Shown here one piece after another: positions 13,166 to 18,791 of a stretch of DNA of 18,791 nt. A program made the translations under genes and the position numbers. Every line of letters begins with the position of its first letter. Within the stretch, counting starts at the first letter, position 1. The stretch covers positions 1-18,791 of the forward strand of contig JBCCQN010000161.1 of assembly GCA_039024315.1 (NCBI GenBank). Direction: 5' to 3'. This stretch comes from JBCAWW01 sp039024315 (GTDB taxonomy: Bacteria; Bacteroidota; Bacteroidia; J057). The notes beneath the pieces are model-generated. The model saw only the letters and a program-made list of their open reading frames with translations, had not been told where the DNA came from and did not search any database.

Positions 13166-14260
13166 CGAACTATACTATTTGCTCTTCTGTACGTGATGAT
13201 CCCAAGTCTAGTCTGGGCACAGGATGGGCGGCGATACAGCAATGGTCAAGAAGAATACTTTGGCGGTGCTCAACTACCGAGTATGCGGGCCGAAGCGATG
13301 GGAAGGGCTCAGGTAGCCATAGGTGGTAGTATAATGCAAAACTTTATCAACCCTGCGAGTATAGGTACTATCAAGTTTAGGAGTCTGGATGTCAGCAGCA
13401 GTGGGCCATTTTATTTGCTTGATGAGTCTGATTATGGCTATGTCGGCTTTGCTCAACGTATCAACGACAGCAAGTGGGTAGGCGGGGTAAGTGTGCGGGC
13501 TTTTTTGGTTGGTCCGACTACATTTGATGCCACGATCAATGGCCAGAAGTATGAGTTAGACAAATCGCGGACAATTAATACTACCGTAAGTGTTGCGCGC
13601 GAGATTTTACCAGGATTACAGCTAGGGCTGAACGCTAATCTCTATCGCCTGCGCCTTTTTAGAGATGCTGATGCAGGACATATGCCACATCTCGATTTAG
13701 GATTACTATATACCAAAGCTTTGAGTGCGGAGCAAAATCTTCGTTTGGGATTGAGTGTCAATAATTTTCTGTTTGGGAGGATTGCCTATAAGGCGCCAAA
13801 TGGAGATGAGGATATTTTCAATATGCCGGCGATCATGAGGGTGGGAGCAAGTTATAGCGGAGAGTCTTCTATTTCTCTCCCTCAATCGGGAACGGGCAGT
13901 CTCCGCTATTTATTAACAGTAGAATTTCAAGATTACCTCAATAATGATTATTACACTGCCCTAAGAGTTGGAGGCGAGCTTGTGATTTGGGATTTGCTCG
14001 CCCTGAGAATCGGAGCTTTTCGTCGTAACAACGATGATGGGGGTAGGGTGGAGAACTTTAGGGTAGTACGAGATTTTACCTATGGTTTTGGCCTAATAGT
14101 ACCACTCAATAAAATCTCTAAGCAATCTTGGCCGATTCGCATGCACTTGGATTATACCAGCTTGCAACAAGCCAGAACCTCCAACTTTATCTCCGGACGT
14201 ATCCCCAATATGCGTGGACTGAGCATTCGCTTAGCTTGGATCATTGACTCGCAATCTTAA
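13163..14260 (+). CDS. Outer-membrane beta-barrel protein, PorV/FadL-like
   Basis: The 365-residue protein starts with a clear signal peptide (MRTILFALLYVMIPSLVWAQ). After it comes MRAEAMGRAQVAIGGS and FINPASIG, resembling the 'alpha-x-G-x-A ... NPA' N-terminus of the PorV/PorQ and FadL-like barrels of Bacteroidota. The rest alternates polar and aromatic/aliphatic residues as in amphipathic strands (LQLGLNANLYRLRLFRDADA, LRLGLSVNNFLFGRIAY), ending RGLSIRLAWIIDSQS. It is probably inserted in the outer membrane. PorV is the T9SS shuttle protein, but this gene is too divergent for me to assign that role; uptake porin or unknown are equally possible. It is followed after 19 bp by another exported barrel-like gene, so the two probably form an operon. 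Its start codon lies in a hairpin. Confidence 0.65.
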   Translation: MRTILFALLYVMIPSLVWAQDGRRYSNGQEEYFGGAQLPSMRAEAMGRAQVAIGGSIMQNFINPASIGTIKFRSLDVSSSGPFYLLDESDYGYVGFAQRINDSKWVGGVSVRAFLVGPTTFDATINGQKYELDKSRTINTTVSVAREILPGLQLGLNANLYRLRLFRDADAGHMPHLDLGLLYTKALSAEQNLRLGLSVNNFLFGRIAYKAPNGDEDIFNMPAIMRVGASYSGESSISLPQSGTGSLRYLLTVEFQDYLNNDYYTALRVGGELVIWDLLALRIGAFRRNNDDGGRVENFRVVRDFTYGFGLIVPLNKISKQSWPIRMHLDYTSLQQARTSNFISGRIPNMRGLSIRLAWIIDSQS

Positions 14261-14279
14261 TCTCTAGACTGAAGATCTC

Positions 14280-14981
14280 ATGAAAAAAACATATATCATT
14301 TTGGGTTTAAGCCTCCTGCTAACGCTTCCCCAATTGGCTTCTGCTCAGACCTATTTTGGCTTTCAAACGATTGGTGTACACACCTGGTTTGTTTCAGTGG
14401 CTTGGCAAGGTAAGCCATTTCTGGGGGTAGGATACAACCTACGTAACACCAATAGCACTTATACCGATTGGCAATTTGAATGGCGTATGCCTTTGAATGA
14501 TCTTTATTCGATGGACAATCATGAAGTGGTGGCAGGTTTTTATAAGCCATTGCGTGCTCGTCGCACAACGGCAGGTCTCGGGCTTCATGCTAAGATCCGT
14601 ACCCAAACGGTAAATGGCCGCAAAACTACCTCTTTTGGTTTGAATACTGCTTTGGTGCCTACCTACGTTTACGCGGCACCACTAGGTGGAAATGCCTTTA
14701 AAGGCAGTATTGGTATTAGATTAGCCTATCAGCCGATTTTATTGACACGCGTTCAGCAAAGCGGGGAAGCGCCACAATGGCTTTCTATGACAGGACATCG
14801 GGTTGAGCTTGGGGGTCATATAGACGGGCATGCAGAAGGAACTTTAATGCTTGCCAACAATGGCTACCTTACTAGGACATGGTTTTTTAAAGAAGAGGCT
14901 GCCGGAGCTGCTCGGGAACAGAGCTGGGAGATAGACGGCGACTTGTACGTTGGTACGACTTATTACCTCAAGCGTTGGTAA
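14280..14981 (+). CDS. Hypothetical exported beta-rich protein
   Basis: The 233-residue protein has a standard signal peptide (MKKTYIILGLSLLLTLPQLASAQ). The mature part has repeated aromatic/Gly-rich amphipathic segments (FLGVGYNLRNTNS, TAGLGLHAKIRTQT, SIGIRLAYQPILL) and ends with an aromatic-rich strand (LYVGTTYYLKRW), as in small outer-membrane barrels. No named family is recognised. It lies 19 bp after the preceding barrel gene and probably shares its transcript. Its stop codon overlaps the first bases of the strong terminator that follows. Confidence 0.7.
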   Translation: MKKTYIILGLSLLLTLPQLASAQTYFGFQTIGVHTWFVSVAWQGKPFLGVGYNLRNTNSTYTDWQFEWRMPLNDLYSMDNHEVVAGFYKPLRARRTTAGLGLHAKIRTQTVNGRKTTSFGLNTALVPTYVYAAPLGGNAFKGSIGIRLAYQPILLTRVQQSGEAPQWLSMTGHRVELGGHIDGHAEGTLMLANNGYLTRTWFFKEEAAGAAREQSWEIDGDLYVGTTYYLKRW

Positions 14982-15021
14982 AAAAAAGCAGCGGCCTAAT
15001 ATCTGGGCCGCTGCTTTTTTT
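14981..15021. terminator. Bidirectional intrinsic terminator
   Basis: AAAAAAAGCAGCGGCC (14981-14996) pairs perfectly with GGCCGCTGCTTTTTTT (15006-15021) around a 9-nt loop. There is a GC-rich stem and a T run on each strand. It sits between two convergent genes, starting at the stop of one and ending 14 bp from the stop of the other, so it should serve both transcripts. Confidence 0.92.
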
Positions 15022-15035
15022 ATGACTAAGACAAA

Positions 15036-18000
15036 CTATTGAATTACGATGCGTCGATAAACGCTTTCTTGCTCCATCGTAATGCGCAAGATGTAGACAC
15101 CTTTGGCAAGATTACTGGCGTGGAACTCTTGTTGGAACTCACCACCAGCGAAGAATACCGATTTAGCTTGCAAAGCTCTACCTTTGATATCGAGTAGATC
15201 AAGTGTGAGATCGCCTTGGCGATCGCCTTTAAACCACACCCCAAACTCACCATTACTTGGATTAGGGGTAATGGAAATACTCACACCGGTAAGTTCATCT
15301 TCAATTCCCACAGTACTAATTTCAAGATCCTGCGTAATCGTATCGCTACCGCAGTTATTGGTAACAATTAAGCTTACCGTATACTTACCGTTGTTTTGGT
15401 AAGTATGCTTGGGGTCCATTTCAGTACTGGTACTATCGTCCCCAAATGACCATTGATAGGAGGTGGGGGAACCTGTAGCTGTACTGGTAAAACTAAAGGC
15501 ATTACCGTTGTCTGTAGCAGTATTGAAGGAGGCAACTGGTAGTGGTTCTACCATGATGTTTTGAGACAGGGTGTTGCTCCCTACCGCATTACTTACTGTC
15601 AATGAGATCGACTTACTACCTGCTCCGGTGTAGCTAACATTGTGTGGACCAGCGGTATTGGCGGTTGCTGGCGTAGCGCCAGGGCCAAAGTCCCAGTTGT
15701 AGGCGAGATCATCTCCGCTACTGCTATCACTCACGACTATTGTTTCCCCTTCACAAACTACGATTGGGTCGAGTCCAAAACCGGCACTTGGTGGTGCTAC
15801 ACTTTCTATATTGATATTGTCAATGTAGAGCGAGTTTCCGAAGCCATTTTCTGTGATAAAGCGAAGTTGAATTACCTGCCCAACATATGGGGCGAGACTA
15901 ATACTCTCACGTCTCCACTCAGATGAATCCGAAGGTACCCAAAGAGTGGTCTGGTCAGCAACAGTGGCTAAGTCGGTACTTTCTTTGTCAAAGATGACAT
16001 TATTGAAGTTCGCGCCACAATCATCTGAGAGTTCGATATAAAGCCTATCAAAGAAGTTGCCATTGAACCTTGCATACGCAAGGTCAAAGCTGAGTAGGGC
16101 TCCTTGGGCAACAGTAGGATCTAAATCGATGGTGAAGGTTTGCAGAATATCCAATTGGCCAGGCCCATTGTAGCTGAAGTTGTCAATCCAAGCCACATTG
16201 GTCAGCATGCCATCAGATCCGATTACATTGGTGTTTTCCCAAGTGTCGGCTCCATCTGGATTATCTAGCGTCCAGTTTGCTGGTGGGACTTGACCCGATT
16301 GGAAGTCTTCCATAAATGGGAGGGCAGTACCCGAACCTATATTGATAAAGTTGGTCTTAACTAAAGTGTCAGAACCATTTACATTCGTAGAGATTAGGGT
16401 GACGGTATAAGATCCGGTAGTACTGAATATAACCGATGGATTTTGACTAGCGCTGTCAGTACCATTGACATAGCTGAAGGTATTGGGACTAATAGCCCAG
16501 GACCAAGCGCTTGGCGCGGAAGTTGATAGGTCCGTGAAGGTGACAGGAATGCCTACACAAGTTTCGGTAGGATTGGCAGAGAAGTCTGTCAAAGGGCTTG
16601 CAGTAAGGTTGCCGATAAAGATATCATCAATTGCGATATCGGAAGTGAATCCAGCACCCGTGATAGCTCGGATTCGAATCTGAATAGATTGACCAGCATA
16701 AGCGATGAGGTTAGTACTTGCTTCTAGCCAAACATCTCCTTGATCACCGCTGATGGGGGTCATCACATCAAGAACCCAGGCATTTCCATCAAAAACATCC
16801 ATGTGCAGAGAGCCCATATCCGCCCCAAACATATGATACCAGAAGCTGATATATGGGTTTGCGGCTCCGGTTAGGTCAATACAACCACTTTCTAGAATGG
16901 CTTCCTCGTTTGTACAACCACCAGAAGCTTCTAGGTAAATATAGTTACCGTCTGGGGTTCCCAAAGTATGATCAGCTGAAGGGCCTGTATTATTTGAAGC
17001 GGTTCCTCCTTCATCTACTCGCCAATCGATATCATCTAGAATAAGGTTGGGGAGGTTGTTCCAAATACCAGTAATTTGGCAATTCTCCAATTCACAATTA
17101 TTGGCAGTTCCACATAATGAATTGGTTTCAAAATCTTCAGTTATAGGAACCGCAGCCCCATTATTAACATCAATATATGCTGGCTTAGTCTGAGTGGTCG
17201 ATCCATTTACTGAAGTGGCTGTTAAACTCACATCATAAGCTCCCAAACTAGTGAACTGTACTAAAGGATTTTGACTTGTGCTACTTGTACCATTTAGGAA
17301 AATTACAGTGTTCGGAGTAAAGGACCATGACCAACTCGTTGCTACTGGAATAGATAAATCTGTGAACTGCACTGTTTGAGTAGGGCAAACATCTAGTAAA
17401 TTAGCCTCAAAATCGGCTGATGGGGAAGCCGATTGATCAAGGACAAGGATATCGTCAATTGCCATATCGCTTTCAAAGCCATTCCCTGTAATACCTCTGA
17501 AACGAATTTGAATACTTTGGCCTGCATATGCACTTAAATCTGCAATGCCTTGAATCCAGTTGTTTCCTTGGTTCCCAGAAACTGCTGGGATTATATCGTT
17601 TATCCAAGTTGAACCGTCTGCACTCAAATCAACATGTAAACTTCCCATATCATCTCCAAACATATGATACCAGAAAGTAAGAGTTGGCGCCGTGGTCCCT
17701 CCCAGATTCATGCAAGGACTGATTAAGCGTGCTTCTTGAAAAGAGCATCCATTAGAAGCCTCAAGGTATAAGTAGTTTCCGATGGCTGTTCCAGGGTTGT
17801 GGTCATTATCGGGCCCAGTATCATCTGAAGGGGTGCCTCCTTCATCGACAAGCCAGTCAATGTCATCATCGACTCCATTGGTTTGATTAACCCAGCTACC
17901 ACTAAGCGTGCAAATCTCTTGTTCACAGTTCGGGGTCGTTCCACATAGGTCAAATAGTTCAAAATCTTCTGTGTATGGTAAGCCGATGATATTCACATCG

Positions 18001-18791
18001 ATAGTAAGCGTATCGTTAGATGAATTTAGATCCGTTGGTAAGTTTGTCCAGATTTTCAGACTGTGAGGTCCTGGAGGTAAAGCAGATAGAGGAGCAATAA
18101 TACTAACTGTATCAGAGCTACAATCATTTAATGTCCCTAGATATGCCTGAGATATAGCCGGATCGCTGTCAATTTGATAACCATATGTAAATCCACTTTG
18201 AGGAGTCTGGCCAACATTTGCTACTGTAAATTCAATGTTTATGGTATCATTGAAGCAAAGTGAAAGCTGATCTGTACTAGGGCTCAAGAGACTTCCTACT
18301 CCTATATCAAGACTGGCACAAGTCTGAATTGTGCCATTGTACAGGGTAGCTAAAGTTCTTCTGCCAGCGCGCCCTCCGGCTGTAGGGATCGCACTTACCG
18401 CAAACCATAGGTCCCCACTTGGATTGTTGATATTTGCACAAATTGAATTTGTGATCGATCGTCCAATTGAATCCATGTATTGTTCTCCAAGCATATATAC
18501 TTCATACTCAGCTGCTCCAGGCATTACATCCCAAGTCAAAAATGCGGTGGTAGTACATACATAAGAAATGGATAAGCCGGTAGGTACATCAATTATATTA
18601 AATGGAGAAATACTCTCGTCGCTTACACCCCCACGAGTAATACGAACTTTAGCTTGATCCGTGATGGTGTTTGGTACCGTCCATTCATACATTCTGAAAT
18701 TACCTGGTAGAGTAGTTATTGTATTCCAATTACTCCCATTATCAGTAGTGTACTCAATAGTAAAGTTTCCTGAGATCGGTTGTGTATCCCA
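15036..18791 (-). CDS. Large T9SS adhesin with MAM-like and PKD domains (5'-partial)
   Basis: The frame runs open past the ATG at 18692 to the window edge without a stop (33 more codons, beginning WDTQPISGNF), so the gene is cut by the window and at least 1251 residues are visible. Numbering from that ATG: fibronectin-III-like segment (about 37-110), CARDB-like segment (about 123-232), MAM-like jellyroll 1 (about 238-420), PKD (about 421-505), MAM-like 2 (about 515-697), PKD (about 698-780), a third jellyroll (about 792-960), two PKD domains (about 963-1125) and a T9SS type A sorting domain (about 1135-1218; ISITPNPSNGEFGVWFKG, ASNLAKGVYILRIT). PKD units show WSFGD and YTVSLIVTN motifs. Such proteins are secreted by T9SS and anchored on the surface for adhesion or glycan binding. 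A catalytic domain could lie in the missing N-terminus. It ends 14 bp from a strong terminator. Confidence 0.9.
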   Translation of the reverse strand, partial: WDTQPISGNFTIEYTTDNGSNWNTITTLPGNFRMYEWTVPNTITDQAKVRITRGGVSDESISPFNIIDVPTGLSISYVCTTTAFLTWDVMPGAAEYEVYMLGEQYMDSIGRSITNSICANINNPSGDLWFAVSAIPTAGGRAGRRTLATLYNGTIQTCASLDIGVGSLLSPSTDQLSLCFNDTINIEFTVANVGQTPQSGFTYGYQIDSDPAISQAYLGTLNDCSSDTVSIIAPLSALPPGPHSLKIWTNLPTDLNSSNDTLTIDVNIIGLPYTEDFELFDLCGTTPNCEQEICTLSGSWVNQTNGVDDDIDWLVDEGGTPSDDTGPDNDHNPGTAIGNYLYLEASNGCSFQEARLISPCMNLGGTTAPTLTFWYHMFGDDMGSLHVDLSADGSTWINDIIPAVSGNQGNNWIQGIADLSAYAGQSIQIRFRGITGNGFESDMAIDDILVLDQSASPSADFEANLLDVCPTQTVQFTDLSIPVATSWSWSFTPNTVIFLNGTSSTSQNPLVQFTSLGAYDVSLTATSVNGSTTQTKPAYIDVNNGAAVPITEDFETNSLCGTANNCELENCQITGIWNNLPNLILDDIDWRVDEGGTASNNTGPSADHTLGTPDGNYIYLEASGGCTNEEAILESGCIDLTGAANPYISFWYHMFGADMGSLHMDVFDGNAWVLDVMTPISGDQGDVWLEASTNLIAYAGQSIQIRIRAITGAGFTSDIAIDDIFIGNLTASPLTDFSANPTETCVGIPVTFTDLSTSAPSAWSWAISPNTFSYVNGTDSASQNPSVIFSTTGSYTVTLISTNVNGSDTLVKTNFINIGSGTALPFMEDFQSGQVPPANWTLDNPDGADTWENTNVIGSDGMLTNVAWIDNFSYNGPGQLDILQTFTIDLDPTVAQGALLSFDLAYARFNGNFFDRLYIELSDDCGANFNNVIFDKESTDLATVADQTTLWVPSDSSEWRRESISLAPYVGQVIQLRFITENGFGNSLYIDNINIESVAPPSAGFGLDPIVVCEGETIVVSDSSSGDDLAYNWDFGPGATPATANTAGPHNVSYTGAGSKSISLTVSNAVGSNTLSQNIMVEPLPVASFNTATDNGNAFSFTSTATGSPTSYQWSFGDDSTSTEMDPKHTYQNNGKYTVSLIVTNNCGSDTITQDLEISTVGIEDELTGVSISITPNPSNGEFGVWFKGDRQGDLTLDLLDIKGRALQAKSVFFAGGEFQQEFHASNLAKGVYILRITMEQESVYRRIVIQ
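16300..17980 (-). repeat. 831-bp tandem MAM-PKD module duplication
   Basis: Equivalent landmarks at 17842 and 17011 (coding for the I-D-W-x-V-D-E-G-G segment) are 831 bp, or 277 codons, apart. Both copies keep TEDFE, Cys-rich loops, FWYHMFGxDMGSLH and AYAGQSIQIR. A third, cysteine-poor jellyroll at lower coordinates continues the same spacing but is much more divergent. Confidence 0.8.

Overview
The window looks like chromosomal DNA of a Bacteroidota bacterium, most likely a free-living or marine gliding type near Saprospiria/Cytophagales (inference). The support is three proteins with type IX secretion (T9SS) type A C-terminal sorting domains, PKD and MAM-like adhesin modules, a Bacteroidota-style 'tail fiber' S74 surface protein, start sites without obvious Shine-Dalgarno sequences, and one TTTG/TAnnTTTG-like promoter. 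I see no tRNA, rRNA, CRISPR array, transposase or integrase.

Layout. (1) 1-33: strong terminator of a gene to the left. (2) 109-3224, + strand: a compact probable operon of an ECF sigma factor, an overlapping membrane protein with anti-sigma-like N-terminus and beta-barrel-like C-terminus, and three tandem paralogous small lipoproteins sharing a C-x-C-C-G-G motif. A stem-loop at 3230-3260 separates it from (3) 3291-6291, - strand: an S74 'tail fiber' protein with three exact 84-residue repeats, followed after 4 bp by a small T9SS cargo protein. (4) 6292-6636: a 345-bp non-coding stretch with 21-bp-phased direct repeats and a perfect palindrome flanked by 5-bp direct repeats. (5) 6637-8109, - strand: a secreted Cys-type sulfatase resembling N-sulfoglucosamine sulfohydrolases. 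(6) 8111-11039, + strand: a tandem gene duplication at a constant 961-bp offset. The first copy is truncated at its 3' end; the second is a complete T9SS cargo with five Cys-pair repeats. (7) 11135-13061, + strand: pyruvate dehydrogenase E2, then a Crp/Fnr-type regulator with a TTG start. (8) 13163-14981, + strand: two exported barrel-like proteins; the start codon of the first lies inside a predicted hairpin. (9) A near-perfect bidirectional terminator at 14981-15021. (10) 15036-18791, - strand: the C-terminal part of a very large MAM/PKD T9SS adhesin, whose start lies beyond the window edge.

Most genes act at or beyond the cell envelope: surface adhesins, secreted repeat proteins, a sulfatase that could harvest sulfated polysaccharide, outer-membrane barrels, and an ECF/anti-sigma pair that could report envelope conditions. 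The E2/Crp pair is the only central-metabolism block. The best candidates for undescribed biology are the ECF-barrel-lipoprotein operon and its triplicated C-x-CC-GG lipoprotein family, the tandem duplication with apparent co-loss of cysteines, and the start-codon hairpin at 13130-13165.
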